This document shows positions 1-13,600 of a stretch of 64,000 nucleotides of DNA, in pieces (within the stretch, counting starts at the first letter, position 1; each line of letters opens with the position of its first letter). The notes under the pieces are model-generated. The model made no database searches. It was given only the letters and a program-made list of their open reading frames with translations, and was not told where the DNA came from. This stretch comes from Gymnothorax reevesii (taxonomy: Eukaryota > Chordata > Actinopteri > Anguilliformes > Muraenidae): positions 37,031,430 to 37,095,429 of the forward strand of contig CM056588.1 of the NCBI GenBank assembly GCA_029721435.1, in the 5' to 3' direction. The position numbers were made by a program, and so were the translations under genes.

Positions 1-2099
1 ACTGCAGTTCCCGTATGCATCCTGCAGTTATAATCGGTTTGTACATACGTTGCAAGGCTTGCTAGGGCGAATACTATTGGCAGTTTATTTCTATACGTGT
101 GTCTTTTCTCTGATTGCATAGCCATTATAAGCTGTTGCATGTTGTGTGCCACCATATCTCTGCCTTCTGGCTGTTTGATCTATAATTAGAAGATGTGTTT
201 TCCGGAAGGGTATTCCTGAAGGCGAAGTGTGCAAAATCGCACTGCTGAAAATTCCAGCTTTGACCAGCCTAGGCTGGTTAAAGCTGTGTTTTGGACACTT
301 TTAGTTGGTCAACCAGCCCTTCACCAGCTAACAGTACCAGCTTAACCAGCTTTAACCACCTTCATCAAGCTATAGAGACCAGCTTTAAACATCTAGACCA
401 GCTAATAACACAGTTCAGACCATCTTAAACCAGCTGAGAATTCTAGCAGCTAGAATTCTAAGCTGGTTTAAGATGGTCTGAGTTGTGCTATTAGCTGGTC
501 ATAGCTGGTCCAGATGTTGAAAGCTGGTCTCTATAGCTTGATGAAGGTGGTCAAAGCTGGTTAAGCTGGTAATGTCAGCTGGTGAAGGGCTGGTCGACCA
601 ATTAAAACTGTCCAAAACACAGCTTAAACCAGCCTGACCAGCCTAGGCGGAGGGACCGGGCTCAGGAACAGGGTTTGTGACCCCTGTTTTAGGGTAATAG
701 ACTTCAGACACATCCTTGGATCTGTATGATTTACTCTGGTGGCCCATTTTCTGACCTGACAGTTTTTGGAAAAACTCTCCTCTTAAAAGCTATTCACATC
801 TTCGCTAGAAGTCCTAAGAATACTTCAGAGAACATGGTTACAGAGATAAAATTCGTTCAGATACTTTTAAAAAATGTGTATCGAGAGCCAAAAAAATTAG
901 AATCTTAAAAGTATACATCATTTATTCAAAAGGGAAACGAAGAAAGGTAAGAAACATAACAGCTGAATAAATTACGGCAATCTTAAAAAAAAAAAAAAAA
1001 AAATTGTAATTGAGCAGACGTGAGCTCGGCACTTGAGTCCAGAAGAGGGCGCTGCAGGGCTATAAGTGAGAGAGAAATTTCCGCACTCAAGAGGAAAACA
1101 GCAGGACCGGACCCTCAGGATGAATAGCACTCTCTCAGCTGTAGAACTGTTTTCCGTATTCTTCAATCGTTGGGAAAAGTTGATTAGGCATCCCTATGGA
1201 GAACATACTCAGAAAGACATCTATTTATTCTTAATTGCAGGTAACGAGATTTTTTTCTAAAAATTGCTAGTTTAAATGAAATCAAAATGTATGGTAACCT
1301 TGCAACCATTGAAATTCAAAATAACAGCAGCCATCCGGGAGTCATTATGGGAGGAATATTAGCATCCACTAAACTCACAAAACTATTCAAATGTTTGGGT
1401 GCACCCACATTTTCAAGTAAACAAATAAATAAAGTTAAATGAAAACCTTTGACTTTACAAATGTGATTCAAACCTCATACTTAGAAAAATAACCAACATT
1501 TGCAGTATTAATTGATGAGCTTATTTGTGTATTTCTTCCTGGTAGAGGTATGGTTCTGAAAGTACACTGCAGCATTGTCAGAATTTCCCAGACTTGTGCA
1601 GCACATGGTTTATTCATCAACCTTTCCGTCCCATGAGTTTCAGAATAACTGGATTTCAATTTACTAGTTAGACGGCAGAGTGGATTTGTTTATTTAGTCA
1701 AATATGACTTTTTTATGAATAACAAAATTTTGGACACCATCCTGCAAATTATTCTTTTTAACATCTATTTACTTCCTACCTTAGGTAATTTGAGGCTATT
1801 AACAGAAATTACAGAACACATTCAATCCCCACAAAAAAAAGGATTGTTACAAGCCTTGAAAGGGGTCATAAAATAAACTTGTTAAGCAAAATTAAAATCA
1901 AAGTGACACTACTGTTAACTCCCGGGTAAGCAGTTTGTGAATCTTGCCGCCCGTGGTCGTGCTCACGGCAAACTGATTGATTGATTCGTGAGCGACGCTC
2001 AAGTCTAAATCACAGAGTAAAAAGGACTACAAAATACCCTTCTTAAAAATACACCAGTGTCAAATGTTAATAAAAAAATAAAAAAAAACAGCCAAAAGC
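1..2099. other. Downstream flank of apba2, no gene seen
   Basis: Apart from the fold-back element at 263-647 and a poly(A) run near 985-1003, I see no exon, RNA gene or classified repeat. ORFs are short and lack homology. Confidence 0.5.
263..647. repeat. Large fold-back element rich in ACCAGC/GCTGGT
   Basis: Two arms of about 180-190 bp are inverted around position 448, where GAATTCTAG-CAG-CTAGAATTC forms a perfect core. The outer arms carry matching stretches such as AAAGCTGTGTTTTGGACA on the left and its complement near 603-625. The motif GCTGGT and its complement recur along both arms. It is a non-coding fold-back (MITE-like) repeat; superfamily not assigned. Confidence 0.8.
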
Positions 2100-3736
2100 A
2101 AATTAAAAATTGAATGGTAAACTTTATTTTGTTCTTTTTCCATAATGTCTTGGTTCCATCTTCAGCTGCATGCAAACACAACAATATTACCATTTTGTTC
2201 CATTTTCCAAAATTGTAATTCAACATTTCTGATGCCCTGGTCAACAGTCAGGCTTCCCAGTCACAGTGTACTTTGTTGTATCATTCATTCGCGGATTATG
2301 CCGACTCTGATGAGGTTACGGCTCGCAGTGACAGACAGGTATTCACGAACAGACCCAATACTGTGGCTCCTCATCTCTTACACACATTCTAATACTGCAG
2401 ACTACTATGAATACGGTGCTGTTACATTACACGCACAATCCACAGAGACGAAGTTCCCGAGGAAACCAGAAATAAAGAGAACACACAGTCTTTAAAAAAA
2501 TGCACTTTTTCATGTTTGTTTCATGTTTGCATTAGCTTTTCAGGTTTTCAATACAAGAACAATGTACGTGTTACATTATTTTTTGGCTGTATTTTTGATC
2601 ATTGCACTGTGCGAAGAAGCATAGCACTGCCTCGTATGTTGTGAATACACCGTTATTTTTTTGCCGTTTTCCAACAGTATGCCTGAAATCCTTCAAATAT
2701 TTTTAAACAATATTGTCATCTTTGGATTTCCACAACAACTGCAAAATTAACAGTTTGGTGAATTAATGTGTGAGCTGAAATGTAGCTACCACCACCGCTG
2801 GTTAATATGCGACTGCAATAAAAAGAAAACGTGTTTTGAGACAAAATGGAGACAAGAGTTGCCATGTCATTCAAGCAGTGAGGATGTGAGGTCAGAGCAT
2901 TTTGGCAAAATTGGATTTCCCTCAAAATGTCCCAGCTGGGCATGTTGATGGCACAGTACAGATGACACTCAATCCCAGTGCTACCACCAATAAACCTGGG
3001 AAATACAAATGAAACTGAACGATTACCGGAATCTGAGGAATGAAAATGACATGTTTCAATTGTATTGAAGTTCTTCGATATAGCCAACTTCAGCGCCCAG
3101 CAGGCACAACACAATACCATGATTTATGATACAGTGACCATGGGGGTCCTGAAATTAATTTAACATGATCAACACTTCTGCAGCAGATCCACATCTGGAT
3201 TAAGGTTCGTCCCGATCCAGTGGTGCAGCAGTCAGGAATATCCAGCAAATGCACGTGTACAAGGACTGGCATATCCCAACAGGCAAAAAAAATAATAATA
3301 TTTACACTACAAAAAAGTACAAAAACAGAAAGAGATGTACAGTATATATTCAACATTAATATTAATATGAATATAAAAAAATAATCAATGAGACATTCAC
3401 TCAGTTATTTCCCCCCTCCAAACATTTCAGTCAGGACATACATGACAAATTGATGGTACACATGAATTAAATCACATTTCCTTTTGTTTTGTTTTGTATC
3501 CCGGTATTTGATATGCCCTTCAAATGCGGTTTCAGTGAAGTGCGAAGAGAGACGTCAGGACATCCCTCGCGCTGAAGAAGATGCCAAGAAAGCAAGAAAT
3601 GGCGCAAAAAGGCATGAGAATCCCTTTAGTTCGTTCACTTGACTCATTCCAAAGGGGCATGTTTCCTGCGATGCCCAGACTTATGAAAACAGCGCCCTCT
3701 TATGGCTTCCTGTGTAAAAGCAAGTTCACTCAAGCA
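2100..3736 (-). other. apba2: Probable apba2 3' UTR
   Basis: Sequence directly after the stop codon with no splice donor needed and no coding homology. The first AATAAA on the minus strand after the stop is at 2123-2128, giving a 3' UTR of about 1.6 kb. The end point is inferred. Small ORFs inside it on either strand show no recognisable protein. Confidence 0.45.
2123..2128 (-). terminator. Candidate apba2 poly(A) signal AATAAA
   Basis: TTTATT on the plus strand reads AATAAA on the minus strand. It is the first canonical signal downstream of the apba2 stop. A second AATAAA occurs at about 1690-1695 and could serve as an alternative end. Confidence 0.4.
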
Positions 3737-3808
3737 CTAGATGTACATGGGCGTCTCCTGCCCAGTTAAGAGTCTGAACATGGCTGCTGGCATTGTCTTC
3801 ATATGGAT
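3737..3808 (-). CDS. apba2: apba2 coding exon 12: C-terminus and stop codon
   Basis: Residues 776-798 and the TAG stop at 3737-3739. The exon encodes [20 protein letters not shown] then MYI; mammals end PLYI (Mint2) or PVYI (Mint1). In Mint1 the C-terminal tail folds back into the PDZ1 groove, and the conserved YI end suggests the same here (inference). Acceptor CTTGTGTCAG|ATC. The coding part is too short to stand out as an ORF. Confidence 0.94.
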   Translation of the reverse strand: MHMKTMPAAMFRLLTGQETPMYI

Positions 3809-6800
3809 CTGACACAAGAAGAAGGAAAAAAAAAAAAAATGCGAAACCAGCGTCATTTAAGATACGTACATATGCAAGGACTCTGCTTCTCACACCTCAA
3901 GATACAGGCTTGCATTATTTGTCACAATTACAGCAATGTAAGATCGAGTTTAATGATAATTCTGCCTTTAACACTGACATGGTACAGTGACCGGGACAGC
4001 TTGCCTCAGCAGTCTGCCCTCGCACATCCTCATTAAGGCACTCGTTAGAGAAAAAATATGGCAGTCATAGCATGCCACATGCCACTTAATTGGTGCTTTT
4101 CAAACCCTTTTTAAAAATTAGTTTTGAATAATAGTTGTGCTGAGTCCTTTCCCAGACGGGGGCGCTCGGTGGGCACAGTAAAATTACAGCACTATGGGGT
4201 GGCATGGCTCAGGAGGTAGAGCGGCTACGCTAGGCATCAGAAGGTTCCTGGTCCGATCCCCGGCTCCTCCAGAGAATGTGTCGAAGTGTCTTTGAGCAAG
4301 ACACTGAACCCCCTGATGTGCAGGCTGGCGCCTTGCCTAGCAGACTCCGCCATTAGGGTAAATGAGAGGCATAATTGTAAAGCGCTTTGTGTCATCTGAC
4401 TAGAAAGGCGCTATATATAAATGCAGTCCATTTACCATTCACTAGCAGAGTGAAGGCCGTTAGCAGCTGACTGGTACTTACAGTCCGCAGCTACCCATTA
4501 CATTCTTGATCCAGAATACGCGAGAATTTCAATGAGCGTTAACACATCACCGTCAAGTACTGGTGTCATGCGGTACAAACACCCACATCAGCCATCAGGA
4601 TAATTCTTTGTAGACATTCATTCTAATGAGACTTCCTCCACCAACGAATTTCACAACGGTGGTGTTCATGCGCTCTTCGTCTAGTATTTATTTTTCAAAA
4701 TATATTAATCTGTATATCAATTACACAAATATTTCATTATTTAAAAGATACTCCTTCTGGTAAGTACTCGTACTTGTTCAGAACATTTTGGTCAGAACAA
4801 ACTTTAAAATATTTTTTTTACATTCATTACTAATCCATATATAATCCATTTCTATGGGGTGATATTTTTCGAAGCAGTTCAAGGTTTTGATCCACAATCT
4901 TACAGATAAGAGGCTACTTCCCAATCCACTACGCCACTTAGACACCAGCCACTCTGTCCTCATACAGGATATGAAGAGAAAAATGTCCTAAATTCACCCA
5001 TCCAACAGTGCGGTCCCCTCTCACACTTACCTCGCCCACCGAGTTGGACAGGGCCTGCACAATCTTCTCGTGTGCGGTCGCCACCACGCTCTGTCCGTTT
5101 ATCTCGATGATGCGGTGGCCCACACGGACCCCGCCTCTCTCCGCGATTCCCCCGCGCATCAAACTGCAGATCTGTGCAGCGCAGACAAAAGGGTCAAATC
5201 CCTTCATCCAGATCGCGGCCTGCAGCCTGGCCCGCATCCCCATCGGGAATTACTGCTGATTAAATTGGTGGGAAAAATGAGGGAATCCCTGTTCTGCACA
5301 GTATGTGTGGTAATTTATTTATCCACATACTTACTGTTCAACAATCCTGTCAGAACTTTTCTTTGAGGCTACAGCCTGTCACTCTCCATACTCCTCAATG
5401 CAGGTGTAGGAATCACGCACCTCACACTGATACCTACGGCCAATCATCCCCTGATCTAATCAGCCATGCAATCCGTCCTCTCCCTGTCCACCTCACGCTG
5501 ATGAGTTGTGCACGTTCTGGCGCAAAATGGCTGCCGTTGCATAATCCAGATGGTTGCTACACATTGATGGTGAATATGACTTTAAAAGTGCCTTGAGTAT
5601 CTATGAGAAGGTGTTATATAAATGCCAAGTTCATTCATTCATTGATTCATTCATTCATGGAACCTCCATACAAGCTTCTTGTTGTGAGGCAACAGTGCTG
5701 CCCAATGCATCACTGTGCTGCCCATATGTGCAGGGAATGGTGAAAGTTTGGTTTGGTTTGTCAGGGGGTTGAGATGCATAGACCCATCACCGGTAGGTGT
5801 TACATGAATGTCATTGAGGGGCTATTACTGCGTCAACATCGGCCATATATAACACCCTTAGAGCTCCGATTGGCCACGCCTCTCCTTGCTGCAGTATATC
5901 ATTGGCTCAAGCTGAAGGACCAAATCCTTCTTTTCAAGTGCTATTTTTTAAACAAATAAAACTCTTTATTACAAGCAGAATGAGCGATAATTGTGGTACA
6001 ATTCATTGTTACCTCCTCCAAGGATGTAGTTTTACCATCGGTTGGTAGGTATATTTGTTGGCCTGTTAGCAACATTACAGAGAAAGTTAGGGACAGATTT
6101 TTATTACATTTTCGATGAGGTATGTCTTGGCCAATCCTTGAGGTATTCCAGAAACTTTTTAAAAGGATTCTTCACCATTGCGTGATTGGAAGATTGGAAA
6201 AATAAATGCCATGCATCTTAAAATACAGTAGGTGGTAGTAAAGTTCCAAATGCCTAGGCAGAGGTATGGATTCTCTGAGTGCTCTATTTTGAAATTTGCA
6301 CTTTGCCATCTTATTTTTCTCTCTTAACAGAAGAAACTGGTTTTTGGGATTGAGCCAATAAGAAACTGCATGAGAATGAACAGAATGGAGGAGCCAATCA
6401 GAGAGAAATATACATAATGGATCGTGTGAGAACAGGGATTTCTCTATTCTCAATGATGCGGAAGCACAGTGGTTAAAAGTGTGTTTGACTTGGGACTGAA
6501 AGGTCCTGAGTTTGAGTCCTTGCCAAGGCTTTCGCGGTGTGTTCTCAGGCAAAACACTTCACCCAGCTGTATAACTGAGTACCAGCAAATTGGCAGGGAA
6601 ACCTGACCAATAGCTGACGGAATAACCTGCAATGATCTAGCATCCCATCCAGATGGAGCAACAATACTCCTACTCGCTTCATGCTACTGAAGCTGGGGTT
6701 AAGCACCGGGCCTGATGAGCCAGTAGGCTCAGAACAGACTTTCTCTCTCACTCAGGCCCTCTTTAATGGACATAAATTCTCACAACCGTGATGATCTGAC

Positions 6801-9800
6801 CATGAATAACCTTTTCAAAGCATGTTCAATGCTGCTAAGGTGAACAACAACAATAAACAACAATAAAGTCCAACATATGCCTTGTACACTTTATCCAATA
6901 TTTTTCATATTGAACACAAATTTCACAAGGTCAACTCTCATTTCTCAGAGCAAGAAAAAAAAGTGTCTGAGATGGAGTTGCTGAGAAGAAAATTATTGTG
7001 GAAAATATGGCCAATGAAGCATGTCCGACCTGTATCTCACATTAGAGCCCATTCAAGGGGAAATGACAGTAATTACATTTCAGCAGCAAAATCACTTATG
7101 CAGCAACACAAGCTCATCTCATTTCAGAGGGAGAATTACCCGATCATCTCAAACAGCTTAAAGGGCACACATCTATAAAAACAGCTATTCTGCACATCAC
7201 TAATACCAAAATACTGCAAAATTTTCCATTATAACGCAATTATTTAATCACATGAAAACAATCGCTGGAGCACAAAATCGTTGGCGTCAATAAAAACCCA
7301 TTTTGTCAGCATTCGCCACCTTTTATGAAACATGATATACTGCAAGGATCGAGCAGGATGATATTATTGGGAAACAGCATTTAATCTCTAAACTGAGGAA
7401 CACCAAGAAACAAACGCGCATGCAAGCGGGTGTGCGTGCATGTTCGTGTCCGTGCGTGTGTGTGAGTGTGTGTGTGTGTGCAGATATATTCACATATGTT
7501 GCGGGACCCATTTTTGTTTGGACTTACAATGCCATTCTGGACACTGAACCCCAGCTGGTACTTGAGGTCGGGACGTTTGATGAGGACGGTGGTGACAGGC
7601 GGGCAGCTGACGATGTTCAACTTCACCTGGACCTGGTTCTTCAGGCCCTGAAACACACACACAGACATTTGCACGGATGTGCACACACTCCACAATGACA
7701 GGCATATACACAGATATACACACACTCCACACACACATACGCACACATCTTAACTGAGATGCACACTCATATCATTTACGGGAGCAAGTCAGATTTTTTT
7801 GCCAAAACAGGAAGTGTCTTCATTGCCCGACAATATCACCACTGGTCTATCACTTCAACTTAATTTGCAATTTCATGCGTTAGTTAATTTAAGGCAACAT
7901 TGACATGTGCAACCAAACAGAATTACTAGTATTCTGCACGAGCATGAAATAATTCCACTAAGTTGCACTATCATGCCTCTGCCCCAAACACTGTATTGTA
8001 CAGAGGCAGTACTTTAGTTGCCCCTCTGTGTACCTTGATGATCCCTTGGCAGGAGGCAAGAGGCAGCCCCACTAGGCTGGTGTTGTTGATGGACATGATC
8101 TGGTCTCCAATGCTCAGCTTGCCGGACCGCGCCACCGGGCCCCCGTTCATCATGTTGGCCAGAATCACCGTGGGCAAGATGGAGCCCCAGCCCGACTCCA
8201 CGATGACCACGCCCAGGATCTCCCCCTTCCTCTTCTCCAGCTGCAGCTGAGGGGGGCCAGTAAAGATGTATTCAAAACCCGAGGAAGAGAAGACTGACAA
8301 TACAGCCTCTGTTATTACTGACAGAGAGAGGGGAAGGGAGGAAAATGGGGGAGAGGCAGAGAGGGAGAGAGAGAATAACAGACACATTCATTGTGCCGTT
8401 GTGCAAGGAAGGAGGAGGGCTGTCAGATGGAAACGGAGATAGAGAGAGGAAGAGCGAGAGAGATGGGGGAGAGAAATTCACTGAGAGAGTTTGAGGGAGG
8501 AGTAAGCGAGAAAGCTGAGAGAGAAAGGGAGAGGGAGAGGGAGAGAGAGAGAAAGAGAGAGGTAAGGAGTCCGGCCAGATGTTTCTCAAAGCCACTGTCG
8601 TTTTCCCTGTGTCTCTCGCTCTCACACTCCACTGCACTGTTACTGCTCAGCACAGCAGGGGACCATGCAGCGAGGCACCATCGGCCTACTGACATAACCC
8701 TAACCACAGACATGGCAACTGCACCACACAGCCCTGGCATCAGCTGCGCTCCTCATTTCTGCAACACTCCCCATTTCAGACGGGCTCCCCATCTCACCTA
8801 CACTCCCCATTTCAGCTACACTCTCCATGTCACCTCCACTCAGCATCTCAGCAGAAACTGCCGCACCGCTCCCACAATCCATGCTAAACCCACACCTCAG
8901 CTGCAGCCCCACCTCCTTGCAGTTCTCAGAGTTGGAGAAGTGGACGAGGTCGTCGTTGTACATCTCCTCCGTGTTGATGATGTCGCTGTAATCTTTCTGA
9001 CTGAGGTCCTCTGGGTTGATCCCATTGGCTCTCAGGAACTCTTGGTAGGCCACGCTGAACGCCTGACCAATGGACTGTGCAATGAGCTGTGCCTGCGGGT
9101 AAAGGCAAACCAATCAGGATACGAACAAAAAACCCTGCAGCAGGACATCCACTAACAAGAAACAAAAACAACGTGCCACACCATTTCCCCAACCAATGAA
9201 ATGATACAACCTTGCTCATTTGAAGCAGGACACCCCCCTGCAGCCTTAAGACACTGACACACACAACCGGCTATAATTCCAAAGTGGTGAGGTCACCGGG
9301 ATCTTCTAGCAAACGTAGCACCATTGCAGATCACAATATGTCAAAAGCCACATCAAATCAGCTGGAACAGATAGCATTTGTGAGATTGTTCTCTTGGTAC
9401 CATTAGGAACTGCGAGCATCTAAGCAGCCCAATGGAGACCACATGCAATTCCAGCAGCATGCTACAGGGAGCCTTTCTCCCGAGGTCTGGGCCGTATCTA
9501 AACCACTTAACAGGGTCTCAACTGCGAGAATCCAATTGCTGGAGGAAAAGCTTCAGAAACCTGAGCCAGGACTCAAGTCCTTCAAGCTAATAAACCATCA
9601 AAGAAGCAAAGAAATTTAATTTAACATCATTCTACGTCTTACAAAGTTAGGCGCATCGCTCCGGTATGCAGAGGTGCTACCTGAGGCCACAGTACAGAAG
9701 TATGAGACTAAGAAGGCAGGGATCGTAGGTTCGAGGCATTTCTGCAACAACAACACACGGACAAAACTGTGATAATCACGTTAAAGAAGTCTCGTTCCCA

Positions 9801-10585
9801 TAACTGTGAGGAGAGAGAGCAGGGACTGCAGGGCTTGAAATGGAGGCGTACGAACATTACCGTGCCGTCGCCGTGGCTACAGCGCCGATAGCGTACACAG
9901 CTCCCAGAGAGGGAAGCTCATTTTATACAAGCACAGCGCACACTCACATTTCCCCAGGAAGCGAATGCGACCCCTCGCCCAACACATTAACCTGAGAGCC
10001 ATCTTGGGGCCGATAATATGGTGCGCCGTAAATGTTCCGCTCCAAACAAATAAAACATAAGTACCGTGTAATCTCATCGATGGCGAGTCGAGGAGTCATA
10101 AACTTGCAAGCGCCTTGCATTAAAAATGCAGCAGAACAATTCAGTTAAGGTTCACAATTTGTCATTAGGAAATTTTTTTCCCCAACTTTGGCAGATAGCT
10201 TTCCTCAATGTATGACCACATTCATAAAAGAACTGATGTGTGAGTATGTACGTACATACAGGTGTCTGAGCATACATGGGCTTGTACAGCAACACTTGTC
10301 CGGACCAACTACTGAGGAACCATAAATGTTGTGAGGACATTTTGGGTATAGGACAGCAAATACTGCTAAATGGTTTAAGTTAGAGTTACGGTTACATTGG
10401 GGCTAGCTTAAAATTAGGCTTAGAGTTAGGAATAATTTGGTTAGAGTTAGGGTTCCGGACTGGCAGGACAGAATGAATGAAAGTCAATAAAAGGTGTTTT
10501 TGTGTGTGTGTGTGTGCGCGTGTGTGTGTGTCTATGCATGCATGTGAGTGCGTGTGTGTGTGTGTGTGTGAGCGTGAGTGCGTGA

Positions 10586-10630
<45 letters not shown>

Positions 10631-10643
10631 CGTGAGTGCGTGA

Positions 10644-10692
<49 letters not shown>

Positions 10693-13600
10693 TGTGTGTG
10701 TGTGTGTGTCTGTGCACGCGCGTGTGCGCCAGCGAGAGTGTGTATATGAAGAGCTGCATCTGCACAGGTACACTGTGAGATCCATCAGAGCAGCACAACA
10801 CAGACAGCAGGACATCACACAGTACTCCCTTTCCGACAGCCACTGACTTCCACATTACTGTCCATCATCTTGTGCCATGATGACACAACATTCAATATTT
10901 TCATTATTAATGGCCATTTGGCAGCTTAAAATCCCCTGAAACATCTTCTACCTGAGGGTGGTCAACAGTTCCCTCAGGTCAAGTCGCGTCAATATTATTC
11001 AATCATAAATTTTCCAAGTCATCAAACCGCATAATAAAAAAAATTATGGATCAAATGTAAACCACAAAACTAGAGCATAATGGAGTATAAGGTGGAAAAA
11101 CCCAGAATTTCAAAGTCAGTCCTTCAAATTAGCTGGACCAATTAGCACAAATACTCGACAAATAGGACAAACTAATCATTGTGATGAGCAGGCAGTGGAT
11201 TTGTCCTCACGGACAAGGGCGTTTTTTAAAATGGGGTTTTTTTGGCCGTCGTTTTTTAAAAAAAAAATCTCAGTCCACATAATAATGAAAAACAAAATTA
11301 AAGGGCTGTCAAAAAATGCCAAACCATGAGGCGGAGATGATAGAATTTATGGCAAGAACTTGTTGGTCAATCAGATGCAGTGTGCGTGTGGACAAAAGGC
11401 CGAAGCGCACAGAAAATGGTACGTTTTCTAAAACACTCCTCATGGGAGGGTAAACGCTGCTTTTTAACACAAGGCTTTTACCAGCTCACAGCGAGGCTTT
11501 CCACCTCTGCTCTTTACATGCAGAAAAAACAGCTCCATTTTTGAGAATCTCAAACCACAAATGGGCACAGAAAATGGCGGGCACTCACATCCTCCGACTC
11601 GAAGACGTGGCAGATCATCTTGTACTGCTTCTTGCACTCAGGCGCCCCGGGCGTGGTCTCAATGCAGTCCTGTGAGGCCGTGCGGGGCATGCGGCGACGG
11701 GCCATCAGTACCACGATGTTCCCAATGTCGGCGATGTAGGAGATGGTGCGCAGGGCGTTGTCCATCATGGCCTCCTGAGCAAATGACACATAACCGGCAA
11801 GTAACATATAACTGGCAAGTAACACATAACCAGCAAGTAACACATCACCGGCAAGCAACACAGGACAGGTTTGGATGTTCTAATCAGGAGACCCTTTGTA
11901 TCTGAGAACTGACAGCCACAATCCTGGGCCAGAATAATGGAATATACAGGCGGTTCCAGAATTACTGGCACCACCAGTTAGATATGAGTATTTTATGTAC
12001 AGCACTGTATATCATTTGTAAATGGAGATTTGTTACATGCTGTTTCCACTGCCTTACTGGTCAGCTATTTATTTTGTTCATCAGCACCCTCTGCTGGTGT
12101 GTCTGTAGCAAAACATGTTCTGATGCAATATCACTTGTTTGTGATGAACTAGACTAGTGCTTTCTAGAAGTTTCTGGCTTCTATTTGCCTGTATGGGGCG
12201 GGATCACCAAAGAATCCTGTAGATCTTTCCAGAATGTTGCTAGTCTATATAAATGCTGTGATTTTGGTCAGTGGAGGCAGAGTTTTTGTTTTGGCAACAG
12301 AGTCAAATAGTGGCGTTAGAGTGTTATTATAAGATTAAACAGTGGATTATTTGTATAAGTTTTTTTTAATCAGTGTTGTCATTGCTGGTTTTCTTTGTTG
12401 CGGTTTGTCAAGTCATAACATCCCAACAAGAAATGTGGAAAAAATACAATAAAAATAAAATGATAATGTTACAAAGAAAAAACTCAGAACGCCTGGATGT
12501 AAAAAATATTGAAACTAAGCAATATTCCAGAAGATCAAACAAATATTTTTTTTTTATCTCAAAAATGAAAGTTTCATACACACCCCTCTTGGTTTATTAC
12601 AGCGTAGAACAACACCTGGCCAGGAAAACAATATGGACTATTTTCCAGTACCATCTGACAAAGTTAAGCCACACGACCATTCCTCCATGCAGATCCTTTC
12701 AAGTTCAGTCACATTTTTTAAGTGGTGCAAATCAACTGCCCTTCTCAGGTTTTTGAGGGGTGCTTTGGGTTATTGTCTTGTTGAGAAATCCATCCATGGC
12801 CATGAGTCCACTTTCTGGAAGACCACATCAGTATGTCAGACTGATATTTGGTGGAATACCTGGTGGAATCAAGTCTAAATTATCTTCACCACTAAATCAG
12901 TACCACAGGAATAAGCCCCGGAATAACACTAATCCGCAGCAATATTTCACCGTGGATATGAGGTGCTTCTCCTTGTATGAATCTCTGTGTTATGGTTCTG
13001 GTTTGTGTTCATGTTTATGTTCATGTTCTGCATTCATGATTTTGTCTTTTATTTATTCTTTTTTTGTTATTTTATTTCTCAGGTTTCAGTTCAGTCCATT
13101 TTCAGTTCCACTGCACTCGTCTCCCCCTGTCTCGTATCAAGTTGGTTCAGTCCGTCTTCCCAGTCTGTGTGCTCACGTTTCGGGTGATTAATGGTTCCTG
13201 GTATTTCACATTATTCCTTCAATTCTCGTTTACTTCCTTCGCCTGGATGTTCTGATCACTAACAAGACTAACATTTGTATTTTGTATCATACTCTACTAA
13301 CCCGACTAATCCATGAATATATATCACTAACTCACTAAAGAGCACTCCAGTTAAATCTGTAAAGTTGCGCTGCTGCTAATTAGTACCAATTCCCTCTCAG
13401 CAATCGCCCTGTTCTAGACTCCGCCTCTTGCTCAGCTTTACCCGTCTCCCTCTGCATTTCTGCGAGATCTCTCGCACATGCTTAATTACTTTCCTGCGCT
13501 CATTGTCTGTGCACTTAGAACTCCTTGACTGGAGCTGTTTAAATGTCATAGGCTGTTTGCGTGATTTCCGTCCGTGTCTTGGCTTTCCCCATGTGTTCCT

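Noticed and set aside
2145..2495. 116-codon plus-strand ORF
   Set aside because: Lies antisense to the probable apba2 3' UTR and shows no homology.
4201..4272. tRNA gene candidate
   Set aside because: A and B boxes are present, but the sequence continues into a SINE body and tail, and no intact acceptor stem is seen.
8391..9155. 254-codon plus-strand ORF
   Set aside because: Antisense to apba2 exon 8 and the GA-rich intron; no recognisable protein.
10447..10855. HT- and CV-rich ORFs
   Set aside because: Artefacts of the GT microsatellite in intron 7.
11786..11861. CRISPR-like array
   Set aside because: Units are contiguous with no spacers and the locus is a vertebrate intron; it is a minisatellite.
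12373..13255. Cluster of plus-strand ORFs of 60-143 codons
   Set aside because: Fall in the Tc1 remnant and the LTR; translations are low-complexity or unrecognisable.
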